Notes: generated by a model from the sequence alone, not told the origin. 64,000 nt of DNA from Aliikangiella marina (GCF_007004765.1 NZ_VIKR01000003.1:124001-188000); one strand, 5' to 3'. Shown: positions 1-9,548, counted from the stretch's first letter. Program-made: numbers and translations.

Positions 1-522
1 ATTTGTCGTCGCTTACGGAGCGATGAAAACAGTATTCCAATTATCATGCTCACCGCAAAAGGAGATGATGTCGATCGTATCATCGGACTTGAGTTGGGGG
101 CGGATGATTATTTAGCCAAACCGTTTAATCCACGTGAACTATTGGCTCGAGTTAAGGCTGTTTTAAGACGCAAAACAACCGAGCTTCCAGGTGCGCCAAG
201 TGGTGAGGAAAAGGTCATTGAGTTTGGTCAGTTTAAGCTCAATTTAGCAACCCGAGAAATGACCAAAAACGGCGAACAGCTTACCTTAACCAGTGGAGAG
301 TTCGCCGTGTTGAAATCTTTGGTGACCAATCCACGGCAACCATTGTCGAGAGACAAATTAATGAATCTTGCGCGCGGACGCGATTACAGTGCTTTAGAGC
401 GCAGTATTGATGTCCAAGTATCACGATTGAGACGCATGATAGAGGACGACCCAGCTAAACCTCGTTATCTCCAAACGGTTTGGGGTATCGGCTATGTGTT
501 TGTTCCAGACAGTGATGATTAA
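1..522 (+). CDS. ompR: OmpR-family response regulator, OmpR itself (5' end missing)
   Basis: The frame is open from base 1, so the first roughly 65 residues, including the phospho-acceptor Asp, lie outside the window. What remains is the end of the receiver domain (TAKGDDVDRI, then the conserved Lys in the LAKPFNPRELLARV stretch) and a full winged-helix domain. The linker ELPGAPS, the KLNLATREM and LTSGEFAVLKSLV stretches, PLSRDKLMNLARGR and the end TVWGIGYVFVPD match enteric OmpR closely, more than any other member of the family. OmpR is the cytoplasmic partner of the kinase EnvZ and controls porins and envelope genes. An intrinsic terminator follows at 548-573 and no envZ follows, so the kinase gene is elsewhere. 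Confidence 0.9.
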   Translation: MCRRLRSDENSIPIIMLTAKGDDVDRIIGLELGADDYLAKPFNPRELLARVKAVLRRKTTELPGAPSGEEKVIEFGQFKLNLATREMTKNGEQLTLTSGEFAVLKSLVTNPRQPLSRDKLMNLARGRDYSALERSIDVQVSRLRRMIEDDPAKPRYLQTVWGIGYVFVPDSDD

Positions 523-547
523 CCGAGAGTTAGCCTATAGAAGAACT

Positions 548-573
548 AAAAAGCCCGCGAATGCGGGCTTTTT
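548..573. terminator. bidirectional intrinsic terminator
   Basis: An AAGCCCGC / GCGGGCTT stem with a four-base loop is flanked by an A run on the left and a T run on the right. It can end ompR transcription rightward and the zinc-ribbon gene (612-848) leftward. Confidence 0.9.
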
Positions 574-611
574 CATGTTTTTAAGCTGATTGTGATTCTT
601 GGTTTGAGCGA

Positions 612-848
612 TTAAGCTGTGATAAAAAATCCTATCGAAAAAATGATGCTAATCCCAACCACCAAGCGAGTCATTAATACAGCTTTGTTTTGTTGTTGAT
701 TGAGCGACTGTTTAAATCTCGAATACTCGTCGTTGACCGGTGAGCTACAATGATGGCAATGGGTTTGCTCTTCATTGATGGTGTTGTGACAGTGATAACA
801 CTGTGCTTCTTGTTTCATGAATCGATCGACAAAACTAACTGCTTGCAT
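612..848 (-). CDS. small zinc-ribbon membrane protein, unknown function
   Basis: A 78-residue protein with two CxxC knuckles (CYHC near residue 17 and CHHC near residue 31), spaced like a rubredoxin-type zinc ribbon. A hydrophilic stretch follows, then one hydrophobic segment at about residues 58-77 that ends the protein. It is therefore probably a tail-anchored protein with a cytoplasmic zinc ribbon. The ATG at 848 has a good Shine-Dalgarno (AGAGGTAGG) just upstream. I do not recognise a specific family. It is transcribed toward the shared terminator at 548-573. Confidence 0.7.
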   Translation of the reverse strand: MQAVSFVDRFMKQEAQCYHCHNTINEEQTHCHHCSSPVNDEYSRFKQSLNQQQNKAVLMTRLVVGISIIFSIGFFITA

Positions 849-1017
849 AACGCCTACCTCTTGTTAATGGCCCATGCTCATTTTTGATATTTCATGGACT
901 TATCCCGTCGATTAAGTATAAGGAAAGTTGATTGTTTTCTGTACAGCTAAAGTGCCAAACTGCGCACAGTCTGGAACGAAATCATTAAAGTTTTTCCGGT
1001 GAGCAAGTTTTGGACGT

Positions 1018-1449
1018 TTAAACCTCTTCTTCTTCCCCGTCGATAATGAAACCAATTCGGCGCTTGGGGGTTTCTTTTTCGACCTTTTTCACAAAGCAGA
1101 GTAATTGGACGGTTGATTGATGTGCCAGCAACATACAAGGGCTGCCATTCATATTGCCTTCGATTCGAATGCCATGAAAGCTTTCTTGCGCAAGTCTTTC
1201 AACATTTATTTGGATGCCACCGTACATAACCGCTAAAATTGCTGGCTCTTCGTCTTCTGGCAGTTGCTCGCGCCATTGAATAATCGTATCTGCGAGTCGC
1301 CGCATTAACATTCCCGCCGACTGGTATTCATTGGCTTCGCGCAGCCCCGGATCTTTTTTAGGAACGTGCAGCATAGGCAAAGGACGTTGTTGCACCACAT
1401 GTTTTTTCAGGATTTGTTGAGTATTCTCATATTCGGTATCGATTGCCAT
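1018..1449 (-). CDS. conserved hypothetical protein, 143 aa
   Basis: A soluble, mixed alpha/beta protein without signal peptide or membrane segment. It has a basic N-terminal third (KKHVVQQRPLP), a predicted helix around MLMRRLADTIIQWREQL, a central MYGGIQINVERLAQ stretch and an acidic end (DGEEEEV). The ATG at 1449 is preceded by GAGGAG at good spacing, so the start is well supported. I do not recognise the family. It stands alone on its strand, about 95 bases beyond the end of the isomerase gene. Confidence 0.65.
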   Translation of the reverse strand: MAIDTEYENTQQILKKHVVQQRPLPMLHVPKKDPGLREANEYQSAGMLMRRLADTIIQWREQLPEDEEPAILAVMYGGIQINVERLAQESFHGIRIEGNMNGSPCMLLAHQSTVQLLCFVKKVEKETPKRRIGFIIDGEEEEV

Positions 1450-1543
1450 GAGCCAAACTCCTCGTTGATTAAAATGTTAACTGAATCGGATTTAACAGCA
1501 TCCTAGCGTGTTCCTCTCGAAATGAGAAACTCGCCGCACCAAG

Positions 1544-2185
1544 CTACCTTTTACGTTGGATACCTTCGGGGAGATTTTTGAGTCGTTGCATCTCAGGAGA
1601 CTCGAAAAATTGTTTGCTCTGTAGGTAATCCAACAACATGTCAAACGCATCAAGTCCCCAAAACATCATTTTATTGGTATCTTGAGTGACAAAACTTGGT
1701 ACACCAAAGACTTGCTCGGCGGCCGCTTGTTCAGTGTTTGTTCGGAGTCGCTCCTTAACATTGGTATTTGCTGCTGCTGATTGAATGTTCTTGAGCGGGA
1801 GGTTTGCTGCTAAATAACTTTCAGCTTCGCGAGAATTAAGATCCATACCTTCCTGCCAAATAACATTAAAAATTGTTTCGATAGCACTGGGGTCGTTTTC
1901 ACAGGCGATGGCGAGGCGCAGTCCGAGTAGCGAATTAAAGGGATGGTTGGGTGGCATCTTGAAGGAAATATTCAGTTGATGAGCTCGCCAATGACAGTGT
2001 TGATAAGTAAAGGTTCTTTTGGGGGGAACTTCAGCGGGGCCAACATTATTCCAGTGTTTGAGCAGTCCGGCTAATAGTATTGGCTTTAATTCAAGCTGTG
2101 TATCATCAGGAAGTCGCGAAAATTGCTTAAATTGGATATAAGCAAAAGGTGAGATAAAATCAAAATACCAAGTAAGCTTTTGCAT
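1544..2185 (-). CDS. DsbA-fold isomerase, 2-hydroxychromene-2-carboxylate isomerase / GST-kappa family
   Basis: 213 residues, the usual length for the family. It opens with WYFDFISPFAYIQF, the signature of HCCA isomerase and kappa-class glutathione transferases, in which the Ser of SPFAY is the glutathione-activating residue. The thioredoxin-fold cis-Pro motif is present as VFGVPSFV near residue 160, followed by MFWGLD. Family members use glutathione to isomerise or conjugate aromatic substrates; the substrate here is unknown. It lies 19 bases downstream of the DUF1244 gene on the same strand, so the two are probably co-transcribed. It has no signal peptide and is cytoplasmic. Confidence 0.85.
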   Translation of the reverse strand: MQKLTWYFDFISPFAYIQFKQFSRLPDDTQLELKPILLAGLLKHWNNVGPAEVPPKRTFTYQHCHWRAHQLNISFKMPPNHPFNSLLGLRLAIACENDPSAIETIFNVIWQEGMDLNSREAESYLAANLPLKNIQSAAANTNVKERLRTNTEQAAAEQVFGVPSFVTQDTNKMMFWGLDAFDMLLDYLQSKQFFESPEMQRLKNLPEGIQRKR

Positions 2186-2204
2186 GAACCGATCCTAATG
2201 CGTT

Positions 2205-2495
2205 TTATGAATTTTTATTTCTTGCTTCGAACGCTGCAAGTTGTTCTGGCGTTGCTTTGGTTTGATATTTTTCTTTCCATTCAGCGTAAGGCATTCCATA
2301 AACGTATTCACGCGCTTGCTCATAGTCAATTTCTACACCGTTTTCTTTTGCCTCAGCAACAGTCCATTTTGCTAAACAGTTACGACAAAAATCAGCGAGT
2401 ATCATTAATTCGATATTCTGTACTTCCTTATGGTTATCAAGGTGATTGAGTAAACGCCTGAAAACGGCCGCTTCGATTTCTGGTTTTAGTTCCAT
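2205..2495 (-). CDS. DUF1244 domain protein
   Basis: A 96-residue protein that is DUF1244 from end to end. The family signature is visible: AAVFRRLLNHL, then VQNIELMILADFCRNCLAKW with two conserved Cys, then the YGMPYAEWKEKYQ stretch. DUF1244 proteins are small helical proteins of unknown function in proteobacteria. The ATG at 2495 follows an AGGCGA Shine-Dalgarno. It is the first gene of a probable two-gene unit with the DsbA-fold isomerase. Confidence 0.85.
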   Translation of the reverse strand: MELKPEIEAAVFRRLLNHLDNHKEVQNIELMILADFCRNCLAKWTVAEAKENGVEIDYEQAREYVYGMPYAEWKEKYQTKATPEQLAAFEARNKNS

Positions 2496-2603
2496 AATGT
2501 TCGCCTAATTAAAAGTGTTATTTGATTAAAAAAGTGAATCTAAATCACCGAGTTTATGCGTGTTAGCTGATAGTCGAAATGGTATGATTTTCGCTCAAGT
2601 CAG

Positions 2604-3053
2604 TTAACCCCGCTTGCGCATTTCTACTTGGTCGAGCCCCTCGGCAATCCCATTAACTGTCGTCTCCATGGTCTCAAAACCATAATGTCGGAAAAAACCT
2701 TGGGCAGCACTGGATGTAGTAATTAAAACATCGACATCACCACAGTCAGATTTGATTTTATTCAATCGAAATTCAAGAAGTTGACGACCCAGACCTAGTT
2801 TATGTTTACCTTTATCAAGCATGCCCCAGCGTAAATAACAGCCATCGGATTTTTGTCCCCAGCCGCCACTACAAACAACTTGGTTGTCGTATAAACCAAC
2901 GTAATACTGATCCTCGTCGGTTAATTGGTTGAGAAAATCAATAAAGTCTTGTCGCTCGTGAAGCGCGAAATAATCTCCAATATTGCTGTCGAATATTTGC
3001 AAGCAAGTATCGAAGAATTGTGGCTGATAACGGGTAAACTGTATTTTTTGCAT
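2604..3053 (-). CDS. GNAT family N-acetyltransferase
   Basis: About 149 residues starting at MQKIQFTRYQPQ. The open frame extends upstream to 3161, but that extension does not look like GNAT sequence and would run into the divergent ung gene, so I chose 3053. The acetyl-CoA binding motif A is visible as KHKLGLGRQLLEFRL, preceded by a beta strand (YLRWGMLD) and followed by the family's ending with FFRHYGFETM. GNATs move an acetyl group from acetyl-CoA to an amine; the substrate cannot be told from sequence. It is divergent from ung. Confidence 0.8.
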   Translation of the reverse strand: MQKIQFTRYQPQFFDTCLQIFDSNIGDYFALHERQDFIDFLNQLTDEDQYYVGLYDNQVVCSGGWGQKSDGCYLRWGMLDKGKHKLGLGRQLLEFRLNKIKSDCGDVDVLITTSSAAQGFFRHYGFETMETTVNGIAEGLDQVEMRKRG

Positions 3054-3183
3054 GCTCCGATTATCCTTGCTACCGCAATAGGTTGTCCAGTATTCAGCTA
3101 TGATGATTTTGTAATCGAATATATTCTCGCTCAAATTATCCTGAGGCGGGTTACTAGGCAAAGTATGAGTGAATGTGCATAAT

Positions 3184-3888
3184 ATGCCGCTAATAATTCA
3201 CTCTGATGACGAACTGATGACTAGCTGGACAGATATTCTTGCCGCCGAAAAATCACAAGATTACTTTCAACAAACCTTAGACTACGTCGCGCAACGAAGA
3301 CAAGCGGGGATCACTGTTTACCCGCCACAACCGGAAGTTTTTAATGCCTTTAAAGTCACGCCTTTCGAGTCTGTCAAAGTCGTTATTTTAGGACAAGATC
3401 CCTATCATGGTCCGAACCAAGCGCACGGATTATGTTTCTCAGTGAAACCTGGTGTACCAGCGCCGCCATCGCTAGTGAACATATATAAAGAGCTTTCAAC
3501 GGACATTCAAGGATTTAATATTCCTAATCATGGCTACTTAGAGTCATGGGCGGAACAAGGTGTTTTGTTACTAAATACCGTACTGACGGTTGAACAAGGG
3601 AACGCACATTCTCACAAACACCTTGGCTGGGAGCAGTTTACTGATCGCGTAATTCAAGGTTTGAGTGACCAGGGAGAAGGAATCGTCTTTTTATTGTGGG
3701 GGGCTCATGCGCAAAAGAAAGGGAGAGCTATCGACCAGACTAAACACCATGTGTTGCAAGCACCACACCCCTCGCCATTATCTGCACACCGTGGTTTCTT
3801 GGGGTGTCGGCATTTTTCAAAAGCAAATGAATTGCTTAAGCAGCAAAACAAATCGGAAATTGACTGGCGACTTCCTGCAATTGAGTAA
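3184..3888 (+). CDS. ung: uracil-DNA glycosylase
   Basis: Family 1 uracil-DNA glycosylase, which removes uracil from DNA to start base-excision repair. The water-activating motif GQDPYHG, the uracil-binding region ([11 protein letters not shown]), [11 protein letters not shown] and the DNA-intercalation loop [14 protein letters not shown] are all intact. The protein is about 234 residues, close to the 229 of E. coli Ung. I take the ATG at 3184; a GTG at 3169 would add five residues and cannot be excluded. It stands alone as a rightward gene between leftward neighbours. Confidence 0.95.
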   Translation: MPLIIHSDDELMTSWTDILAAEKSQDYFQQTLDYVAQRRQAGITVYPPQPEVFNAFKVTPFESVKVVILGQDPYHGPNQAHGLCFSVKPGVPAPPSLVNIYKELSTDIQGFNIPNHGYLESWAEQGVLLLNTVLTVEQGNAHSHKHLGWEQFTDRVIQGLSDQGEGIVFLLWGAHAQKKGRAIDQTKHHVLQAPHPSPLSAHRGFLGCRHFSKANELLKQQNKSEIDWRLPAIE

Positions 3889-3957
3889 ACATCACTGATG
3901 TATGGTTCAATAGCGCATAAGTGGGTTACAAGTATATTGATTGCTTATTTTCGGTTT

Positions 3958-4815
3958 TTAGCTTTGCAGAAAGTCGTAATGTTTATCGAGAAAATCTCGG
4001 GTGAGTTGTGGCTGTTGATAAAATGCAAAGTGACCACCGTCTGGATACCACTCTACCTCCATCGTATCGTAGGCAGGTTGCATTACTTTGACTAGCGCCG
4101 CCGGAATAATATCTTCTTCTTGACCATGCAAGACTAAAATCGGTAGTTGTTTCTCGGCGAGTTGACTTCGAACATTATAGTCTTTTAACGTTGTTAAGTT
4201 TATCTGGTTGGCGATGGGATGCGTGTATCGTCGATTAAATATTGCGATTAGTTCATCCTCAAGTGATAAATTGCTAAAGAAGTCGTATTTCTTAGGGCCT
4301 TTATACAACTTAAATGCTTCGGCAATATATTGATCGAGACTGCTAAAAATTTGTTGGGCTTCAGCGTTTTGGCTTTGCGCAAGGGCGGCTTGTACTGGAC
4401 TCGCATCATAACTTCCACAAAATATTAAACTACTTGCCGATAAGTTTTTATCAACAATTGTCGCAGCTTGAATCATTCCGCCGAGTGAGTGACCACATAA
4501 AATGGGCTTGTTGAGGTCAAGACTTGTAATAATTTGCTGGTTAAGCGTCACAAGATCATTGAAATGATAGTCTTCTGCTTGCATCGGTGAATCGCCATGT
4601 CCAGGTAAATCGTAGGCAATAACGTCGTGTCCTCGGTGATAAAAATAATCGAACAAATCTCGACCACACGAGGTGTTTTGACTGTTGCCATGAATGAAAA
4701 CAAAAGGGGGCAAGTGCGATTTATTCTGATGAGTCTTATTCTCAAAAGCGATTTTGTTAAGGTCAAAAATTGGTGTATTTTGACGTGATTTGGAAGTCTT
4801 TGGTGGGGTATTCAT
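3958..4815 (-). CDS. alpha/beta-hydrolase fold protein
   Basis: 285 residues with the alpha/beta-hydrolase landmarks in order: oxyanion region FVFIHGNSQNTS, DLPGHGDSP, the nucleophile elbow GHSLGG, the acid in LHGQEEDIIPA, and the catalytic His in DGGHFAFYQQP. The N-terminal 30 residues are polar and not a signal peptide, so it is cytoplasmic. The substrate is unknown; closest in style are small esterases and lipase-like hydrolases. It starts 6 bases after the stop of the gamma-glutamylcyclotransferase-like gene and is probably translationally coupled to it. Confidence 0.85.
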   Translation of the reverse strand: MNTPPKTSKSRQNTPIFDLNKIAFENKTHQNKSHLPPFVFIHGNSQNTSCGRDLFDYFYHRGHDVIAYDLPGHGDSPMQAEDYHFNDLVTLNQQIITSLDLNKPILCGHSLGGMIQAATIVDKNLSASSLIFCGSYDASPVQAALAQSQNAEAQQIFSSLDQYIAEAFKLYKGPKKYDFFSNLSLEDELIAIFNRRYTHPIANQINLTTLKDYNVRSQLAEKQLPILVLHGQEEDIIPAALVKVMQPAYDTMEVEWYPDGGHFAFYQQPQLTRDFLDKHYDFLQS

Positions 4816-4821
4816 TGTTGT

Positions 4822-5325
4822 TTAAAATCTACTCTTATTATAAATAGCCAATTCTTTAACATGTCTTTCACGGTTGTTATCAAGAGAAGTCTTAACTTGA
4901 TACAGTTTTTCCAGATAATCGCTGGGTAGGTCTGCCTCTTGAGCACCTCTGAGCACATGATGATGGTACCATGAGAAAGGCCGTAAATTATTAGTGAATC
5001 GGGTCGCTTCATAAGTGATAGCTTTAAACTGATTTCCGTATCCATCAGTGACATTGACGGTTTCGAGTCGATAACCCTGGCCTAACCCCTCAAATCGATC
5101 TAAGTTTAATTTATCTTGGTTTTTAATATCAAAGACAACACCATAGGTTTGAGACTCAGATTCTCCAGTATAATTAATGCTGCACTTGGCCGAACCGTCT
5201 TGTCCAAGCTTGTTAAATCTAAGGTCATAGCCGTAAAGTACGGCGCTAGAAATAATTCTCGGTTCATCAACTCTTGCTGCGATTCGCTGCAATGACATAT
5301 TAGAACCATAAGCAAAATATAACAT
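4822..5325 (-). CDS. gamma-glutamylcyclotransferase-like (AIG2/GGCT fold) protein
   Basis: 167 residues beginning MLYFAYGSNMS, the substrate-loop signature (YGSNM) of the GGCT/AIG2 fold. The conserved catalytic Glu lies in LDRFEGLGQGYR near residue 80. Family members cleave gamma-glutamyl amines to 5-oxoproline. Length and motif spacing fit the GGCT family better than ChaC. It is first of a two-gene unit with the alpha/beta hydrolase, which may act on related amide or ester substrates (inference). Confidence 0.85.
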   Translation of the reverse strand: MLYFAYGSNMSLQRIAARVDEPRIISSAVLYGYDLRFNKLGQDGSAKCSINYTGESESQTYGVVFDIKNQDKLNLDRFEGLGQGYRLETVNVTDGYGNQFKAITYEATRFTNNLRPFSWYHHHVLRGAQEADLPSDYLEKLYQVKTSLDNNRERHVKELAIYNKSRF

Positions 5326-5509
5326 GATAAAAGGTCGCGGTTAGACAAAGTTCAATTTTATCATCGGGTGATTTAATAATATGGATGTTTTATTGTACAA
5401 AAGCCATCCTGACAAATCATCGATTACAGCGGTTTATTAAATCCGCTAGAATGAGTGCTATGTATGTCGCATATTGAGCGACAGCGATAAGCAAGGCGAA
5501 GAGTCAGCC

Positions 5510-7831
5510 ATGGAAAGATATTTATATCCTTTTTACAGCAAAGTCCTAGCGTCACCAATTAAAACTATCATCATTGCCTTGGTGTTTTTGATTGCTTTGT
5601 TCACGGGGTTACCCAACCTTAGCATAAGCAATGACTTTCGGGTCTATCTCAGTAAAGATAACCCGCAATTACAAGCGTTTGAGCAATTTGAAAGAGATTA
5701 TGTTAAGTCAGATTCGGCCACCTTTGTCGTCACCGCGAAGGAAGGAGATGTTTTCACTCGAGCGGGTTTAACATTAATTGAAGAATTGACGGAAGCATCT
5801 CAGCAGGTTGCTTATGCCTATCGAATTTCCTCACTCACTAATTATGTTTATTCGACGTCTTCAAACGATGAGATTGAGAGCAGGTATTTAGTTGAGCAGG
5901 CTTCATCGCTTTCTGATCAGCAAATAGCGGCGGTCAGAGAAATTGCCTTCGCTGAAAAGCGTCTTATTAAAAATTTTATGACCGCCGATGGTAAATTAGC
6001 TTTAGTATTTATTATCTTGAATTTACCCAAAGACGAGGCCGATCCTTCGCTCAAGGTCACCGAGCAAATGGAAACAATTCGCGATAAGTTTCGAAAGCGA
6101 TATCCGCAATTCCAAATTGATAATGGGGGATCAACTGCGCTCAATGCCACACTGGCAAGAGCTGTAGCAAGCGACCTAACAACCCTTGTACCGCTGAGCT
6201 ACATCATTGTCTTTACAGGATTATTTTTATTTCTAAGAAGTATGGTTGGGACAATTGCGATCTTCATTTTAATCACGAGCTGCTTGTTAGCGACATTTGG
6301 TTTTTTTGGATGGGTTGCTCCGTTATTAACGCCAATCGCAGGGTTTGCCCCATCGGTTTTATTGTCAATTATGGTCGCGGATAGTGTTCACATATTAGTG
6401 ACTTATTATCACCAGCTGCATGATAACAAAGATCAAAAAACAGCAATGCTGGAAAGTTTAAAGATCAACTTTATGCCTGTCTTTATTACCAGTATCACGA
6501 CAATCATTGGTTTTTTGAGTCTTAATTTTAGTACTTCACCACCGTATCGGGATCTGGGAAATATGGTCGCATTTGGTGTTTTTATCGCTCTCCTCTTTAG
6601 TGTGACTCTATTGCCCGCACTTATGATGGTGTTACCGGTCGGTAAAGCTGCAGATAAACCGCATCGACACTTTATGAGCGATTTTGCTGAGGTAATTATA
6701 CGCTATAAGAAGCGTTTTTTAATCGTTATGAGCTTGCTAACCATTGGGCTTGTGTATTTTATTCCGAATAATAAACTCAGTGATAATTGGTCGACTTATT
6801 TTGACGATAGTTTTGAGATTATGCAGCTTGTTAAAAGAATAGACGGATATCTGAGCGGTATCAATGTACTGGAATACTCGTTTCAATCAAATACTGAACG
6901 CGGTATTTTTGATCCGAAATTTATGCAACAACTGGAAGCGTTTGAGGCTTGGTTTGAAACACAAAACAAAGTCGTTAAAGTAACTTCAATCACTCATTTG
7001 ATGAAAGATCTCAACCAATTAATGCATAATGATAATAGTGACTTTCATCAAGTACCCGAATCAGCAGAACTTGCTGCTCAGTATTTACTATTTTATGAGT
7101 TTGGCTTACCTGCAGGTGTTGATCTCACCAACCAAATCACAATGGACAAAAGCGCAACTCGTTTTTCGGTTTCAATATCTGAAGCCGGTTCCGATGAGTT
7201 GTTAGCGCTAGATGCTAAGGCGCAGCAATGGCTGCAAGAAAATGCACCAGCAATTAAACTTTCTCCTGCGACAGGGCTAGGCGTCGTATTTGCGCATATC
7301 GCACAACGAAATATTGTGAGCTTGCTGCAAGGAACGCTGTTAGCCTTAGTCGGGATTTCATTAATTCTTATCGTGGTTCTTAAATCAGTGAAGTTTGGAA
7401 TGATAAGTCTCGTCCCAAACTTGATCCCGGCGGCAATGGCTTATGGCTTGTGGGGAATGACGTTTGGCTATGTTGATATCGCGTTGTCTATCGTCGCATG
7501 CTCTACTTTGGGGATTGTGGTAGATGATACAGTTCATTTTCTGCATAAATATATACTCGCACGGCGTGCTGGAAATTCTGCAGAAGATGCGTTGCGGAGT
7601 GCATTTAAACGGGTAGGTATTGCATTATTAACGACGACCACAGCTTTAGCTGGTGGGTTTTTGATCCTTGCTATTTCTCATATGAATAGCTCCGCAACGA
7701 TAGGTATCCTTATGGCAGTAACCTTAATATTTGCACTAGTTGTCGATTTTCTATTGTTACCTCCGCTTCTGCTTTATTTTGATAAAGGAAAATTAAAACG
7801 CTATTCACTTTTTAACTCGCTTGTTCGCTAA
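5510..7831 (+). CDS. MMPL/RND-superfamily exporter with sterol-sensing-like domains
   Basis: About 773 residues with the RND layout: a TM helix at residues 20-40, a large periplasmic loop, five clustered TM helices, a second TM and loop, then a final five-helix bundle. The TM4-type motif SIMVADSVHILVTYY and its C-terminal copy (CSTLGIVVDDTVHFLHKY) carry the Asp residues that relay protons in this superfamily. These patched/MMPL-type proteins move hydrophobic molecules such as hopanoids or lipids across the inner membrane; the cargo here is unknown. A TTG at 5474 would add 12 residues; I prefer the ATG at 5510. No membrane-fusion protein or outer-membrane channel gene is adjacent. Confidence 0.88.
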   Translation: MERYLYPFYSKVLASPIKTIIIALVFLIALFTGLPNLSISNDFRVYLSKDNPQLQAFEQFERDYVKSDSATFVVTAKEGDVFTRAGLTLIEELTEASQQVAYAYRISSLTNYVYSTSSNDEIESRYLVEQASSLSDQQIAAVREIAFAEKRLIKNFMTADGKLALVFIILNLPKDEADPSLKVTEQMETIRDKFRKRYPQFQIDNGGSTALNATLARAVASDLTTLVPLSYIIVFTGLFLFLRSMVGTIAIFILITSCLLATFGFFGWVAPLLTPIAGFAPSVLLSIMVADSVHILVTYYHQLHDNKDQKTAMLESLKINFMPVFITSITTIIGFLSLNFSTSPPYRDLGNMVAFGVFIALLFSVTLLPALMMVLPVGKAADKPHRHFMSDFAEVIIRYKKRFLIVMSLLTIGLVYFIPNNKLSDNWSTYFDDSFEIMQLVKRIDGYLSGINVLEYSFQSNTERGIFDPKFMQQLEAFEAWFETQNKVVKVTSITHLMKDLNQLMHNDNSDFHQVPESAELAAQYLLFYEFGLPAGVDLTNQITMDKSATRFSVSISEAGSDELLALDAKAQQWLQENAPAIKLSPATGLGVVFAHIAQRNIVSLLQGTLLALVGISLILIVVLKSVKFGMISLVPNLIPAAMAYGLWGMTFGYVDIALSIVACSTLGIVVDDTVHFLHKYILARRAGNSAEDALRSAFKRVGIALLTTTTALAGGFLILAISHMNSSATIGILMAVTLIFALVVDFLLLPPLLLYFDKGKLKRYSLFNSLVR

Positions 7832-7981
7832 TTTGACTTCGATAGGAAAATTAGTTTGGCCAAATTTGACAGCTTTGAGTTGTCGGTATACGCTGATGAA
7901 AAGGGGATTTCATTTTAGTCAAACAATCAGGTTGGTTAAAATGCTAAGGAAGGATGTACGGACTTATATAGAGTACGACTC

Positions 7982-8464
7982 ATGGATTTAACGCGCTTTC
8001 ATCAAGTAGAAGATTATTCGATATTAGACTGCCTTACGACCCATGCTGATCAGGTAGGAGAGTTGTTTTCGGTATTTAATGATTTACCTATTTTGACCTT
8101 AGTGGTCAATCAAGAGGCGAAAATGGCCTATTTGAATCCCGAGGGGGCTTCGATGTTAAATATACCGATTCAGCAATACCATGGAGAGTGTTGGTTGACC
8201 AAGTTCATTCCCGGTGAACAGCGGCAAGAGATTATCATGGTTTTTGAACAGGTTATTAATGGAAACATAGCGCCTTACTCGACCAATACTAATGATGTTT
8301 TAACCGCCGATGGCAGTATTATCCCCTTCAAATGGACCAACCATTTATTGACAACTAAAGACGGTACGGTTAAAGGCGTTTGTTGTTTTGGAAGTGACTC
8401 TCGCGATCCACACAATGAAGTTGATCACTTTGTTGATTTGAGTTTCCCGAGTTCGCTCAAGTAG
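7982..8464 (+). CDS. stand-alone PAS domain protein
   Basis: 160 residues, mostly one PAS domain: LPILTLVVNQEAKMAYLN near residue 35, the CWLTKFIPGEQRQEI stretch, and the paired strands SIIPFKWTNHLL and GVCCFGSDSRD. No output domain (kinase, GGDEF, HTH) follows, so it would act by binding a partner or as an orphan sensor. It has no membrane segment. The upstream gene is the MMPL exporter, about 150 bases away, and no clear Shine-Dalgarno is visible. Confidence 0.75.
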   Translation: MDLTRFHQVEDYSILDCLTTHADQVGELFSVFNDLPILTLVVNQEAKMAYLNPEGASMLNIPIQQYHGECWLTKFIPGEQRQEIIMVFEQVINGNIAPYSTNTNDVLTADGSIIPFKWTNHLLTTKDGTVKGVCCFGSDSRDPHNEVDHFVDLSFPSSLK

Positions 8465-8527
8465 ATCCGTTTAGTCGAAACAGCTTGTCATAAAAACAGT
8501 TAGCTGATTAAAACAGGTATATCACGT

Positions 8528-9067
8528 ATGCAATGGCAGGATGTTATTCGATTTTGGTTTGAGGAAATTGAACCCGCTAGTTGGTTCAAAAAAGATCGGA
8601 ATTTTGATCAAATTATCAGAGAGCGTTTTCTAGAAACTTATTACCAAGCGACTCGTTGCGAATTAAGTGAATGGCGAGATTCTCCGCAAGGAAGGCTTGC
8701 CGAGATTATTGTTCTAGATCAGTTTTCTCGAAATATGTTTAGGGATTTACCCCAAGCGTTTAAGTTTGATGCACTCGCCGTTGCGCTCACTCAAGAAGCA
8801 GTTCGAGTGGGTGATGATATCAAGCTTGAAATTAATCAACGCAAGTTTCTCTACATGCCATTAATGCACTCAGAATCATTCATGGTACACCAGCAGGCAG
8901 TAGAGCTATTCAGTCAGCCGGGACTTGAAGATAATTATGATTATGAACTTAAACACAAAGTCATTATTGAAAAATTTGGTCGATACCCGCATCGCAATCA
9001 ATGTTTAGGAAGAGAGTCGACAGCTGAAGAACTTGAATTTCTTAGCCAACCCGGCTCTTCTTTTTAA
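8528..9067 (+). CDS. DUF924 family protein
   Basis: 179 residues matching DUF924 throughout: the start VIRFWFEEIEPASWFKK, the RLAEIIVLDQFSRNMFR motif, the FLYMPLMHSES stretch and the end KFGRYPHRNQCLGRESTAEE. The family folds as a TPR-like helical bundle and is widespread in proteobacteria without an assigned biochemical role. It is cytoplasmic and lies about 60 bases after the PAS gene. Confidence 0.85.
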   Translation: MQWQDVIRFWFEEIEPASWFKKDRNFDQIIRERFLETYYQATRCELSEWRDSPQGRLAEIIVLDQFSRNMFRDLPQAFKFDALAVALTQEAVRVGDDIKLEINQRKFLYMPLMHSESFMVHQQAVELFSQPGLEDNYDYELKHKVIIEKFGRYPHRNQCLGRESTAEELEFLSQPGSSF

Positions 9068-9122
9068 GGTGATGTAAATTAGTTAGGAAATGTAAAACTA
9101 AAAAGTGAAATTGGAAAAATAA

Positions 9123-9548
9123 ATGTCAGAACTAAAGACCCGAAAAAACAACACCTCAGTCACCAGTTTTTTAAACTCAGTCGAAAATGAAAAGCGTCGT
9201 AAGGATGCCAAGCAAATTTTAAAAATGATGAAAGATATTACGGGTGAAAAAGCGGTAATGTGGGGAACTAGTATGGTTGGGTTTGGCAGTTATGACTATA
9301 AGTATGCCAGTGGTAGAGAAGGTACCTGGATGAGAATAGGCTTTTCGCCGAGAAAGGCCAACACAACACTTTATATTATGAACGGCTTTTCTCAATACAA
9401 TGAGTTGTTAAGTCAACTGGGTAAATACAAGACTGGTAAGAGCTGCCTCTATATCAATAAGCTTGAAGATGTTGATATCGAAGTCCTCAAAAAAATGATT
9501 AAGCACGCTTATTTTGATGCTAAGCTAGGAAGTGAGAAGTCAGCGTAA
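9123..9548 (+). CDS. DUF1801 (YdhG/YjbR-like fold) protein
   Basis: 141 residues with DUF1801 features: VTSFLNSVENEKRRKDAKQI at the start, GEKAVMWGTSMVGFGSYDY in the middle and GKSCLYINKLEDVD near the end. Proteins of this fold are small cytoplasmic proteins of unknown function. It lies 55 bases after the DUF924 gene on the same strand. A long non-coding leader for the TonB receptor follows. Confidence 0.85.
   Translation: MSELKTRKNNTSVTSFLNSVENEKRRKDAKQILKMMKDITGEKAVMWGTSMVGFGSYDYKYASGREGTWMRIGFSPRKANTTLYIMNGFSQYNELLSQLGKYKTGKSCLYINKLEDVDIEVLKKMIKHAYFDAKLGSEKSA

Noticed and set aside
2180-2449. Rightward 89-codon frame antisense to the DUF1244 gene
   Set aside because: The opposite strand carries a clear DUF1244 protein; the frame is its shadow.
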